From Gammaproteobacteria bacterium (GTDB lineage: Bacteria > Pseudomonadota > Gammaproteobacteria > Eutrophobiales > Eutrophobiaceae): DNA of 27,578 bases. Within the stretch, counting starts at the first letter, position 1, and each line of letters opens with the position of its first letter. The notes beneath the pieces are model-generated. The model ran no database searches. It saw nothing but the letters and a program-made list of their open reading frames with translations, and had not been told where the DNA came from. Of the stretch, positions 15,632 to 23,071 are shown in pieces. The stretch spans positions 1 to 27,578 of the forward strand of contig JACQHV010000201.1 of the NCBI GenBank assembly GCA_016198885.1, given 5' to 3'. Made by a program: the position numbers and the translations under genes.

Positions 15632-16777
15632 TTATACTGTTTTGCCAAAGGAAAAGAATTTCTGCAGGGTCATCATAAAGCGATCCAGAAGAAAACCGAT
15701 TATACCGATAGTGAAAACGGCAACCATGATCTTGCCTTGTGAATGGGAACTTCCATTCTGAAACTCATCCCAGATGAACTTGCCGAGCCCGGGATTCTGG
15801 GCCAGCATCTCAGAGGCAATCAATACCATCCAGCCCACACCGAGTGACAGGCGTAATCCGGTGAATATCAATGGCAGGGCGCTCGGTATTACAATTTTTC
15901 TGATGGTGCTGAACCAGCCAAGTTGCAGGACCTTGGAAACATTCATAAGATCCTTGTCGATAGACGCTACCCCGACTGCCGTATTGATTAATGACGGCCA
16001 CAGTGAACACAGCATGACGGTAATGGCTGATATAAGAAATGCCTTATCGAACCAGGAATTTTCCGTGACTTCATACATTGCGCTTATCACCAGGGTCACA
16101 ATCGGTAACCATGCAAGCGGTGAAACAGGTTTAAAGATCTGTATTAATGGATTCAATGCGGTATTCACCGTGTTACTGAGACCGCACAAAATTCCAAGAG
16201 GTACGGCTACTATCGTCGCCAGGATGAAGCCGGTGAAGACAGTCCAGAGACTGGTCACGATCTGATCCAGGAAGGTGGGTTTGCCGGTATAAGGCCGCAG
16301 CGTGATTTTTGCGCTGGGATCTGCAGCAAGCGTCTGTGCATTGCGCTCTTCCTGCCGTTTATAGAATGCAGCCTCTTTTCCCCGTTCTTTGTAGTAGTCT
16401 TCCATCAAGTTCCCGGCCTCTGCCCAGACAGCCGAAGGACCAGGTATGGCCCCAAGACTGGTCTGCACCTTGCCGGCCGCCCAGCCCCAGATCAGCAGGA
16501 ACACTATAAAGGCGATGATGGGGATACCCATGATCTTCCAGAGCTGTCTGATTTGTTCTGCCGGATCTTCTCTGGCACATAGTTTTGTAATGGGGATTCC
16601 CCATGTGAAACCTGTCAGTTCAAAGATATTGACAATCCGGGTTAAGAGTGCAATTTCCTGTTCTTCAGGTTTTTCCTTTACCTGAATATCCACCTCCCGT
16701 GAATCCTGTTTCTGGGTTGGTTCATCGCTCAGACTTTCATCTTTAAGTGCTGTGTTTGTTTTCATGCGCATGCTCAT
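15632..16777 (-). CDS. nrtB: Nitrate ABC transporter permease NrtB
   Basis: Integral membrane subunit of the NrtABCD/SsuC-type family, 381 residues. A polar N-terminus of about 60 residues and an amphipathic stretch precede the first membrane helix (about residues 90-112, GIPIIAFIVFLLIWGWAAG). A periplasmic segment of about 60 residues follows, then five or so helices. The EAA loop that contacts the ATPase is visible as NVSKVLQLGWFSTIRKIVIPSALPLIFTGL. It is the first structural gene after the terminator-bearing leader, so its expression should depend on antitermination. Three ATGs stand close together at the start (16777, 16771, 16765 region); I use the first. The specificity for nitrate is inferred from the operon. 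Confidence 0.92.
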   Translation of the reverse strand: MSMRMKTNTALKDESLSDEPTQKQDSREVDIQVKEKPEEQEIALLTRIVNIFELTGFTWGIPITKLCAREDPAEQIRQLWKIMGIPIIAFIVFLLIWGWAAGKVQTSLGAIPGPSAVWAEAGNLMEDYYKERGKEAAFYKRQEERNAQTLAADPSAKITLRPYTGKPTFLDQIVTSLWTVFTGFILATIVAVPLGILCGLSNTVNTALNPLIQIFKPVSPLAWLPIVTLVISAMYEVTENSWFDKAFLISAITVMLCSLWPSLINTAVGVASIDKDLMNVSKVLQLGWFSTIRKIVIPSALPLIFTGLRLSLGVGWMVLIASEMLAQNPGLGKFIWDEFQNGSSHSQGKIMVAVFTIGIIGFLLDRFMMTLQKFFSFGKTV

Positions 16778-16927
16778 AACGGTTTAAAAATTAATTTCAA
16801 CGGCGCCTGCACCATTACAGGCACCACTTATTGCATTGAGAGGATTAATCGACGTTTTCATATTTATTTTTTCATCATATTTGTTACATAATTTTTTCGA
16901 ATTGCTGTATTTATAAAAATTTGCTCC

Positions 16928-16977
16928 AAAAAAAACGTCCAGAAACTTTACCCAATCGGGTTTCATTCCGTGGACGT
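16928..16977 (-). terminator. Intrinsic terminator upstream of nrtB
   Basis: Read on the minus strand, the arm ACGTCCA (16977-16971) pairs with TGGACGT (16941-16935). An inner GAAAC/GTTTC stem or ACCC/GGGT stem closes the loop, and a run of T (16934-16928) follows directly. It lies about 150 nt before the nrtB start and after the nasS stop, so transcription would end before the structural genes unless it is prevented. This is the expected target of NasT. Confidence 0.75.
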
Positions 16978-16987
16978 CTTTGCCCGT

Positions 16988-17010
16988 TTCTGCAGGAAGA
17001 TACCTGCGAA
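16988..17010 (-). other. Hairpin with six-base loop upstream of the terminator
   Basis: On the minus strand GCAGG (17007-17003) pairs with CCTGC (16996-16992) around the loop TATCTT. Flanking TTC/GAA extend the stem past one bulged A. It ends 11 nt before the terminator stem, in the position of the second ANTAR hairpin, but the loop lacks the A1/G4 bases of the known motif. Confidence 0.4.
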
Positions 17011-17030
17011 TTTTATAAACCTGTCTCCAG

Positions 17031-17055
17031 GATAGTCAGCGTTGACTTATGTATC
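17031..17055 (-). other. Candidate ANTAR-binding hairpin (loop AACGCT)
   Basis: On the minus strand GTC (17046-17044) pairs with GAC (17037-17035) around the loop AACGCT, which has A at position 1 and G at position 4 as in known ANTAR target loops. The outer GATA/TATC pairing adds four base pairs across a 5-nt bulge. The stem is modest, so this is a candidate only. Confidence 0.35.
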
Positions 17056-17242
17056 AGATGTCTTCACCATCCCATGATGATTGTGCGTAGCAATATAACT
17101 GCCAACTTCTTTTGATGAACTATTTTTCATTTATATCAACAAGATATGTGATATTTGAAATCTATCCTGACATGGGGAAGATGAGGGATTGCACCAAAGT
17201 TGAATATACCTGAGCAAAATTGCACAAAATCAGAGCAATTAT

Positions 17243-18568
17243 TTATCCCGTCTTTAGATTAAAGGTTGATTGATCCTTATTGATCTTGGCAAGTTGCTTG
17301 AAATCGATGTCCCTGTGTTTGATCTTGAAGCCGGTGATGTAGTCGATTAATTGATCAGGATTGAAATTCATGCCATCAAAAAATCTGTCACTGCCCATTT
17401 CAAACTGAAATTTATTCTCATCCAATTGCCATGGTCCGGGATGAACTCCTTCTGTTTTATAGTCGTTGCAGGGAGATGGAAGGCTGAGTTGTGCAGCTGC
17501 TTCGCGATAGATATCAGGTTGGTAAACTTTTCCGGCAACTTCCCTGATATTGATGAATTCATTCAGCTGGCCCCATCGATACATCTGGGTGATGATCCAG
17601 GCGGCGTGAGAGCGCCAGGGAAAGTTGGCAAGATAACGATGAAATACATTGAAATCCGGCAAGGATACAGGTGCAGTATCACTGGCATATTGAAAGGTGC
17701 CTGTCATTGACATTTTTATAACTTCAGCCGGGGCATTAACATATCTGCTGTCCGAGATGATTTCTGTGACTGCCGGCCGGTTTTCCGGTTTGTCGATCCA
17801 GCGAGCTGATTCCAGTAATGCCTTGATGAGCGCAATGTGTGTATAAGGATATTTATCCGCCCATTCCCCGGTGACACCAAAGACTTTTTCAGGGGAATTG
17901 TTCCAAATCTCATAACCGGTAATAAGTATTATCCCCACTTTTTCCTTAACGGCATAGGCATTCCATGGTTCACCTACGCAGAACCCGTCGATCTGACCTG
18001 CACGCAGATTCTCGACCATGCACTGCGGTGGAATAACCCTCAGACGAACATCGTGATCGGGATCTATACCTGCTGATGCCATCCAGTAACGGATCTCATA
18101 ATTGTGGTTGGAAAAAGGATACACCATGGCAAAGGTAAGCGGTTTTTTTCCGTTTTTCCTGTTTGCTTCGATCACCCGTTTCAGTACTACAGCGGAATAA
18201 AAAGGTGATTTTGCCGCAACTTCATCAAGGGTGGCCATCCGTTCATACAGTTCATTGGAAATAGTGATTGCATTGCCATTAAGATCCATGCTGAATGCAG
18301 TCACCATCGGCTTTTTGGAAAAGCCAAGACCCAGGGTTGTCGCAATAGGTATCCCGGCCAGCATATGCGCGCCATCAAGCGCCCCGACGCTGACCTTGTC
18401 GCGGATATTTGCCCATGAGACTTCTTTTGTAAGGGCGACATTCAATCCGTATTTTTCAAAAAATCCTTTCTCCTTCGCGATGACTAATGTGCAACAGTCA
18501 GTTAGAGGAATAAACCCCAATCGCAAGTCAGTTTTTTCAGGGGTTCTTTTTTCCGCTTTATTTCTCAT
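17243..18568 (-). CDS. nasS: Cytoplasmic nitrate-binding sensor NasS (NrtA/CmpA-like)
   Basis: A 441-residue relative of the NrtA/CmpA nitrate-binding proteins. It begins directly in the folded domain (LRLGFIPLTDCCTLVIAKEKGFF, about residues 16-38) with no Sec, Tat or lipoprotein signal, so it should stay in the cytoplasm. Other family landmarks are SWANIRDKVSVGALDGAHML and GEPWNAYA. Together with the adjacent nasT gene this fits NasS, which binds NasT when nitrate is absent and releases it when nitrate or nitrite is bound. It lies 48 bp after nasT and just ahead of the terminator leader. If it instead served the NrtB/ATPase transporter it would need export, for which no signal is seen. Confidence 0.8.
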   Translation of the reverse strand: MRNKAEKRTPEKTDLRLGFIPLTDCCTLVIAKEKGFFEKYGLNVALTKEVSWANIRDKVSVGALDGAHMLAGIPIATTLGLGFSKKPMVTAFSMDLNGNAITISNELYERMATLDEVAAKSPFYSAVVLKRVIEANRKNGKKPLTFAMVYPFSNHNYEIRYWMASAGIDPDHDVRLRVIPPQCMVENLRAGQIDGFCVGEPWNAYAVKEKVGIILITGYEIWNNSPEKVFGVTGEWADKYPYTHIALIKALLESARWIDKPENRPAVTEIISDSRYVNAPAEVIKMSMTGTFQYASDTAPVSLPDFNVFHRYLANFPWRSHAAWIITQMYRWGQLNEFINIREVAGKVYQPDIYREAAAQLSLPSPCNDYKTEGVHPGPWQLDENKFQFEMGSDRFFDGMNFNPDQLIDYITGFKIKHRDIDFKQLAKINKDQSTFNLKTG

Positions 18569-18616
18569 ATATGGTTATCCGGATTATCAGGCAAGGTTTA
18601 TCGTAGATTAAATAGT

Positions 18617-19210
18617 TCATTTAAGAAGTTCTGCAGCAGCAATAATGCTGCGTGCAAGGTCAGAAAGTTTCATATTGCGGTCCATGGCGAGCTTGCGCAT
18701 GGATTTATATGCGGATTCCTCATCATATCTTGATTGTTTCATCAGGATTCCCTTGGCGCGTTCAACCAGTTTTCGTTCTTCAAGGGAATTTTTAGTTTTT
18801 TCAAGTTCAAGCTTTATGGTTTGAAATTCGTTAAAACGGGCAATTGCGATTTCGAGGATTGGCATGACACGCCGTGGTTGAAGACCATCAACAATATAAG
18901 CAGTGACCCCCGCTTTCACTGCACGCCTGATTGTTTGACTGTCTTCGTCATTCGTAAACATTACGATTGGGCGTGGTCGATCGGCGCTGATAGTTCGCAT
19001 GTGCTCCAGCGTATCCCGATCAGGAGACTCCATGTCGATTATAATAATGTCGGGGTGATAATGATTTACCAGGGAAGTTAAATCTGCTTTGGAGGATGCC
19101 CGGGCTACTATTCTGTGGCCTGCTTTTTCAAGTATCTTTTTTATGATCTCTGATCTCTCAGGAAGCTCGTCAACAAGCATGATACTTAATTGTTTTGTTT
19201 CCAATGTCAT
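18617..19210 (-). CDS. nasT: ANTAR-domain antitermination regulator NasT
   Basis: A 197-residue response-regulator-like protein. The receiver-like domain (about 8-125) keeps D14/E15, D59 (IIIIDMESPD) and T86 (MFTND). At the position of the usual conserved Lys it has Asp108 (AYIVDGL), as I recall for NasT proteins, so phosphorylation is probably not the switch. A short coiled coil leads to the RNA-binding ANTAR domain (about 135-190), with LEERKLVERAKGILM and AYKSMRKLAMDRNMKLSDLA. In nasST systems free NasT binds leader RNA and prevents termination upstream of the nitrate genes. It is the first gene of the operon, 166 bp downstream of a sigma-54-type promoter. No clear ribosome-binding site is visible. 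Confidence 0.92.
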   Translation of the reverse strand: MTLETKQLSIMLVDELPERSEIIKKILEKAGHRIVARASSKADLTSLVNHYHPDIIIIDMESPDRDTLEHMRTISADRPRPIVMFTNDEDSQTIRRAVKAGVTAYIVDGLQPRRVMPILEIAIARFNEFQTIKLELEKTKNSLEERKLVERAKGILMKQSRYDEESAYKSMRKLAMDRNMKLSDLARSIIAAAELLK

Positions 19211-19312
19211 TATGAAAACATCATTACGATTGCCAATTGCCAGGAAGATTTATAAATCTGAAGAATGGTCACTGAAGTAATGGGATTAATTTACAATGCG
19301 CAAATACATCAC

Positions 19313-19341
19313 TCCCTCTGTTTATTACACAAAGAGAGGGA
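19313..19341. repeat. Inverted repeat in the nasT 5' leader
   Basis: TCCCTCT (19313-19319) pairs with AGAGGGA (19335-19341) around a 15-nt loop that can pair TTT with AAA. It lies between the sigma-54-type promoter and the nasT start. No T-run follows on either strand, so it is not an ordinary terminator. Confidence 0.5.
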
Positions 19342-19375
19342 ATATTATGATCAGTTATTTTGGATATTGGTGTGC

Positions 19376-19391
19376 TGCAATACACATGCCA
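19376..19391 (-). promoter_or_regulatory. Sigma-54 (RpoN) promoter for the nas operon
   Basis: On the minus strand the sequence is TGGCATGTGTATTGCA. The -24 TGGCAY and -12 TTGCA elements have the exact GG-to-GC spacing of 10 nt required by RpoN. It points towards nasT and would start transcription about 150 nt upstream of its ATG. It fits NtrC-type nitrogen control of nitrate assimilation. Confidence 0.75.
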
Positions 19392-19621
19392 ATGGCATAA
19401 CCTTATGAAATATCGGATAATTATCTTGAGGATGAGTAGCAGATACTGTTATCTGTTAATTTATTTGCACCATTTTATTAGCAATTTATTTTGTCAATGA
19501 TCAATATTGGTGCCCTGTCATTGATTGCGCTGATAATGTTAAGGTATGGCATGCTTAAAAACGGTGAAGAATTGATTGATAGAATATTCAAATTTGTGCA
19601 GGTTAAATTCCGGAGATAGTA

Positions 19622-20257
19622 ATGAAAAACTTTTTCAGTCCCTTGTTTGATAAGGATATGGTAATAACTGTGCTGGGAATTTGCCCATTGCTTGTCGCGG
19701 CAACTAATTCGGTAACTGCCGTGACTATGGGCATGGTCGCTTTACTCTCACTAATATTGATCAATATTATTGTCTCCGGTATGCGAAATATAATTTCTTA
19801 TGATCTGCGTATAACTATAATTATTTTCGTTTCCGCAACCCTGGTAAATGTAATACATCTTTGCATGCAGACCTGGTTTTATGAATTAAGTCTTGTGCTG
19901 GGAATATATATTCCCCTAATCGCAATGAACTGTCTTGTGCTTGCCAATGCCGAGGAGTATGCGTTGCAGAATAATGTTTTGAATTCATTTCTTTATAGCT
20001 TGAAGGTTGGTATTGGCATGGTATTTCTTATTATTGTCGTGGGGATGTTCAGGGAGATCACGGGTTATGGCACAGTGTTACAACAGTCAGAATTACTGGT
20101 TGGTGATATGGCGCGGTCCTGGAAGATGACTCTGTTGAATGGTGATTCCGGACTCCCATTTTTTAAATCCGCACCGGGTGCATTTTTTGTACTGGGTCTT
20201 GTCATTGCATTAACAAATTTTATGGACACGAGAACAGAACATCCCACGTCCCCCTGA
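19622..20257 (+). CDS. rsxE: RnfE/RsxE-like (NqrD family) membrane subunit, orphan
   Basis: A 211-residue membrane protein with about six helices. It carries the NqrD/RnfE hallmark stretches LGICPLLVAATNSV near the N-terminus and IPLIAMNCLVLANAEEYA in the middle. RnfE is one subunit of the six-part Rnf/Rsx complex that couples ferredoxin and NADH electron transfer to ion movement, or keeps SoxR reduced. Family length is normal and the frame is intact, but rnfA, B, C, D and G are not upstream, where a nitrate operon lies instead. nth follows directly, as in the usual rnfABCDGE-nth order. The ribosome-binding site GGAGA is well placed. The DNA is AT-rich compared with its neighbours. Confidence 0.85.
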   Translation: MKNFFSPLFDKDMVITVLGICPLLVAATNSVTAVTMGMVALLSLILINIIVSGMRNIISYDLRITIIIFVSATLVNVIHLCMQTWFYELSLVLGIYIPLIAMNCLVLANAEEYALQNNVLNSFLYSLKVGIGMVFLIIVVGMFREITGYGTVLQQSELLVGDMARSWKMTLLNGDSGLPFFKSAPGAFFVLGLVIALTNFMDTRTEHPTSP

Positions 20258-20290
20258 TTATTGTTTCATTAATTTTGATCGGTGCCGTTT

Positions 20291-20929
20291 GTGAACAAGC
20301 ATAGATGTGTCGAGATTTTCAAACGCTTGCAGGCGAAAAATCCGGAACCCACCACTGAATTACATTACTCAAATCCGTTTGAATTGCTTGTTGCGGTGAT
20401 TTTATCGGCGCAGGCGACAGATGTCAGTGTCAACAAGGTGACGCCGCAGTTGTTTAAAATTGCAAATACTCCTGATGCGATCCTCAAACTGGGCATGAAT
20501 AGACTGAAACAACATATCAGGTCAATCGGTCTTTATAACACCAAGGCGGAAAATATTATCAAGACCTGCAGAATGCTTGTGGATCAACATGAGGGAAATG
20601 TCCCGGACGACAGAACCTTGCTGGAAAACTTGCCGGGGGTGGGGCGCAAGACTGCCAATGTCATTTTGAACACGGCATTTGGCCATTCCACGATCGCAGT
20701 GGATACTCATATATTCAGTGTCTCAAACCGTACCGGCATCGCTCCGGGCAAGACGGTCCTGGATGTTGAGAAAAAGCTTCTCAAAACTGTCCCTGATGAA
20801 TATAAACGGGATGCGCATCATTGGCTGATACTGCATGGGCGTTATACTTGTATGGCGCGCAGTCCAAAATGCGGTGAATGCGTAATCTATGATCTCTGTG
20901 AGTGGAAACGGAAACAGGACTATTGCTGA
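20291..20929 (+). CDS. nth: Endonuclease III (DNA glycosylase/AP lyase)
   Basis: Nth removes oxidised pyrimidines from DNA and cuts the abasic site by beta-elimination in base-excision repair. The 212-residue protein follows E. coli Nth closely. The HhH motif is LPGVGRKTANVILN, with the catalytic lysine in GRKTAN. The catalytic Asp is in AVDTHIF, and the C-terminal [4Fe-4S] ligands are C-x6-C-x2-C-x5-C (CMARSPKCGECVIYDLC). I chose the GTG at 20291 (VNKHRCVEIFKRL), which aligns with the MNKAKRLEI start of E. coli; an in-frame GTG at 20282 is possible. Its stop overlaps the next start by one base (TGATG). Confidence 0.96.
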   Translation: MNKHRCVEIFKRLQAKNPEPTTELHYSNPFELLVAVILSAQATDVSVNKVTPQLFKIANTPDAILKLGMNRLKQHIRSIGLYNTKAENIIKTCRMLVDQHEGNVPDDRTLLENLPGVGRKTANVILNTAFGHSTIAVDTHIFSVSNRTGIAPGKTVLDVEKKLLKTVPDEYKRDAHHWLILHGRYTCMARSPKCGECVIYDLCEWKRKQDYC

Positions 20930-21366
20930 TGGGCGATATGTTTATCCAGGATCGTGAGGCAGGTCGGCTATTCTTTCTTGATATTTGGAAAAAATATCAG
21001 GCGTCGATACCTTTGCAGGCACTCGAAGAACTTATCCTGGGTGTGATATTGGAACACCCTGAATACCATATTCTGTTGAGCAATGAAGTGAATGCCTTAT
21101 TGCAGGAATACACACCTGAAACAGGTGAAATCAATCCATTTTTGCATATGGGGATGCATATCGCTATTCGCGAACAGATCGGCAGTGACAGGCCGGGCGG
21201 TATCGCTGCTCTCTATCAGCAATTATTGTCAAAATTTGCTACAGCACATGATTTGGAGCATCGTATCATGGAATGTCTGGGTGAGGCGTTGTGGTCCGCC
21301 CAACGCAATAATACACTGCCTGATGAGGCAGCCTATCTGGAATGTGTGAAGAGAATAAACCGCTAA
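20929..21366 (+). CDS. DUF1841 family protein
   Basis: A 145-residue soluble protein of the proteobacterial DUF1841 family, function unknown. Recognisable conserved stretches are FIQDREAGRLFF, the HPEYH motif, INPFLHMGMHIAIREQ, DRPGGI, and EHRIMECLGEALW near the C-terminus; the clustered His, Glu and Cys residues could bind a metal, which is inference. The start ATG at 20929 overlaps the nth stop. An ATG at 20938 (MFIQDR) is the start usual for the family and equally possible. The stop TAA overlaps the next ATG by one base, so this gene is part of the coupled run into the phosphatase-kinase-STAS-Mla genes. Confidence 0.9.
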   Translation: MGDMFIQDREAGRLFFLDIWKKYQASIPLQALEELILGVILEHPEYHILLSNEVNALLQEYTPETGEINPFLHMGMHIAIREQIGSDRPGGIAALYQQLLSKFATAHDLEHRIMECLGEALWSAQRNNTLPDEAAYLECVKRINR

Positions 21367-22643
21367 TGACTGGCAATGTGCGTAATCTGTTTACTGACAA
21401 CACAGAACATACTCTGGAAGAACAGCTTGCCCAACTGGCCGAAATTACCCAGTATTTTGCCACTTCCCTCAATATAGAAGAAACACTGCAAAATGCCATT
21501 GAACAGTTTCTGCTCTATATGGGTGCGGAAGCTGCATCAATATTCCTGCTGGAGAATGATGATCGGGATCTGGTATGCCGGGAATGCGCAGGGCCGGTAA
21601 ATATTCTTGGCCTGAGATTGAGATCAAATGAAGGAATCGTTGGTAAAACGGTCATGACCAAGACGTGCCAGATGGTTCGTGATGTTACTAAAGATCCTGA
21701 TTTCGCGCGATCGGTGGATAAAAACACCGGATTTATCACCAAATCTATCCTATGTACGCCACTCCTGATACAGGGCCGGTGTATTGGTGCCCTGGAGCTG
21801 ATCAACAAGAAGAGCGGTAAAGGGCTGTTTGATGATCAGGATAAACATTTGTCAATGGCCCTGGCCTCGGCTGCGGCTCTCGCTATCCATAACGCACGTA
21901 TGGCCGATGCGCTGGTTGAACAGGAGCGCATGCGCAAGGAACTTGAACTGGCCAGGGAAATTCAGTTGAGTTTATTACCTGTACCCTCAGATACCAGGTT
22001 TCCGGTCACGGGGATGAATGTTCCTGCACTGGAGGTCTCCGGTGATTTCTATGATTTTTTCAGACTGGATGACGGTACGATCTATTTTAATCTCGCTGAT
22101 GTCTCGGGCAAGGGCATGAATTCGGCCTTGCTGATGGCCAAGGCCAGCAGTCTTCTGCATCACCTGGCAAAATCAATAAATGATCCCGGAGAATTACTCA
22201 CCCGTGTCAATGATGAGCTTTGCGAGACTGTGTCGCATGGTATGTTCATTACCATTGTTTCCGGGTTCATTGATTTGAGTAAAGGCTTCATCACCCTGTC
22301 CAATGCAGGGCATCAGCCGCCGCTTTATCATCATCGCAATGGCAGATTTGAGGAAATCCCGGCACAGGCCCCTCCGCTGTGTATCCTGCCGTCCATGCAA
22401 TTTCCGGTAACAATTATTCCCATGAAAGGAGGGAGCTTGTATCTGTTCACAGATGGTGTAACGGAGAGTCTGGATGAGAACAACCAGCCCCTGGATATAT
22501 CGGGTCTTGTTAAGTTGATTCAATCGAATCCCCGTGTTACTGCGGCAAAACGCCTTGAAAATATCATCGCTGAAATTCGTAAACCGAATATCAACCAGCG
22601 TGATGACATTACATTAATGGTGATTGATTGCAGGCTGAAATGA
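21366..22643 (+). CDS. GAF-domain SpoIIE-type (PP2C) Ser/Thr phosphatase
   Basis: A 425-residue cytoplasmic phosphatase of the RsbU/SpoIIE type, which dephosphorylates STAS-domain antagonists. An N-terminal GAF sensor domain (about residues 30-180) may bind a small ligand. A helical linker (VEQERMRKELELAREIQLSLLP) leads into the PP2C domain (about 215-425). The metal-binding and catalytic motifs are all present: VSGDFYDF, LADVSGKGM, SNAGHQPPL, LFTDGVTESL and RDDITLMVI. It starts at the ATG at 21366, overlapping the DUF1841 stop, and its stop overlaps the kinase start (ATGA), so phosphatase and kinase are made in step. The likely substrate is the STAS protein two genes on. Confidence 0.93.
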   Translation: MTGNVRNLFTDNTEHTLEEQLAQLAEITQYFATSLNIEETLQNAIEQFLLYMGAEAASIFLLENDDRDLVCRECAGPVNILGLRLRSNEGIVGKTVMTKTCQMVRDVTKDPDFARSVDKNTGFITKSILCTPLLIQGRCIGALELINKKSGKGLFDDQDKHLSMALASAAALAIHNARMADALVEQERMRKELELAREIQLSLLPVPSDTRFPVTGMNVPALEVSGDFYDFFRLDDGTIYFNLADVSGKGMNSALLMAKASSLLHHLAKSINDPGELLTRVNDELCETVSHGMFITIVSGFIDLSKGFITLSNAGHQPPLYHHRNGRFEEIPAQAPPLCILPSMQFPVTIIPMKGGSLYLFTDGVTESLDENNQPLDISGLVKLIQSNPRVTAAKRLENIIAEIRKPNINQRDDITLMVIDCRLK

Positions 22644-23056
22644 CCGAGGAACACCTGCTTAAACTGTATTTTCCGGCGAACCCCGATCGACTGTGTCTGG
22701 TACGTGCCCTGGTGAAACGCGCATCGGAGATTGCGGGTTGCAATAGCGATCTGGCTGAGAAGCTGGTTCTTGCGGTAAATGAGGCCTGTATGAATGTCAT
22801 CCAGCATGCCTATAAGGGGGACTATTCAGGTGAAATTGTGCTGGAAATACTCAATAATGATAACCGTCTTCTATTCAGGGTGAAGGATTATGCGGCACCC
22901 ATTGACCTTGAATGTGTGAAACACCGCGACCTTGATGATATTCGTCCCGGAGGGTTGGGGACATTTTTCATAAAGGAGATCATGGACGAATGTACTATGG
23001 GGCATCTTGAAGATGGTGTGGGTAACTATCTTGAGATGATAAAAAAAATAAGGTGA
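22640..23056 (+). CDS. RsbW/SpoIIAB-like serine kinase (anti-sigma type HATPase)
   Basis: A 138-residue GHKL ATPase of the HATPase_c_2 group, which phosphorylates STAS proteins on serine and in many systems also sequesters a sigma factor. The N-box is NEACMNVIQHAY (E48, N52), the G1 box KDYAAPID (D83) and the G2 box GGLGTFFIKEIMDE (from about residue 103). In the G1 box the usual glycines are replaced by alanine, as in several members of the group. The start overlaps the phosphatase stop by four bases; the STAS gene follows 15 bp later. No sigma factor gene is present nearby, so its partner beyond the STAS protein is unknown. Confidence 0.92.
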   Translation: MTEEHLLKLYFPANPDRLCLVRALVKRASEIAGCNSDLAEKLVLAVNEACMNVIQHAYKGDYSGEIVLEILNNDNRLLFRVKDYAAPIDLECVKHRDLDDIRPGGLGTFFIKEIMDECTMGHLEDGVGNYLEMIKKIR

Positions 23057-23071
23057 TAAGAGAGATGTACC

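Larger units (their letters stand above)
16778..17242 (-). promoter_or_regulatory. Nitrate-operon leader between nasS and nrtB (antitermination region)
   Basis: A spacer of 465 bp inside an otherwise tightly packed operon. It holds, in transcript order, a hairpin with a six-base loop AACGCT (17031-17055), a CCTG/CAGG hairpin (17020-17031), a second hairpin with a six-base loop (16988-17010), a strong intrinsic terminator (16928-16977), and about 150 nt of AT-rich sequence before nrtB. ANTAR proteins such as NasT/NasR are known to bind hairpins with six-base loops having A at position 1 and G at position 4, and so to block termination. Only the first loop fits that rule. I see no sigma-54 promoter in it. 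A 60-codon reading frame at 16784-16966 is not convincing. Confidence 0.6.
19211..19621. promoter_or_regulatory. Divergent control region between nasT and rnfE-like gene
   Basis: An AT-rich spacer of 411 bp without a credible gene. It contains a sigma-54-type promoter facing nasT (19376-19391), an inverted repeat in the nasT leader (19313-19341), possible NtrC half-sites (TGCAC at 19466-19470, GGTGC at 19509-19513) on the upstream side of that promoter, and a ribosome-binding site GGAGA (19612-19616) for the rnfE-like gene. I could not identify a firm sigma-70 promoter for the plus-strand genes. Confidence 0.6.

Noticed and set aside
16784..16966. 60-codon reading frame in the nas leader, with an inner start at MKTSINPLNAISG
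   Set aside because: It overlaps the AT-rich leader and the terminator side, has no ribosome-binding site and no recognisable family. A remnant of a lost nrtA start was considered, but the resemblance is too slight.
17194..17232. Possible sigma-54 promoter on the minus strand just after nasS (TTGTGCAATTTTGCT)
   Set aside because: The -12 GC is present, but the essential GG at -24 is TT.
19313..19341. Terminator reading of the hairpin upstream of nasT
   Set aside because: No T-run follows on either strand; kept only as an inverted repeat.
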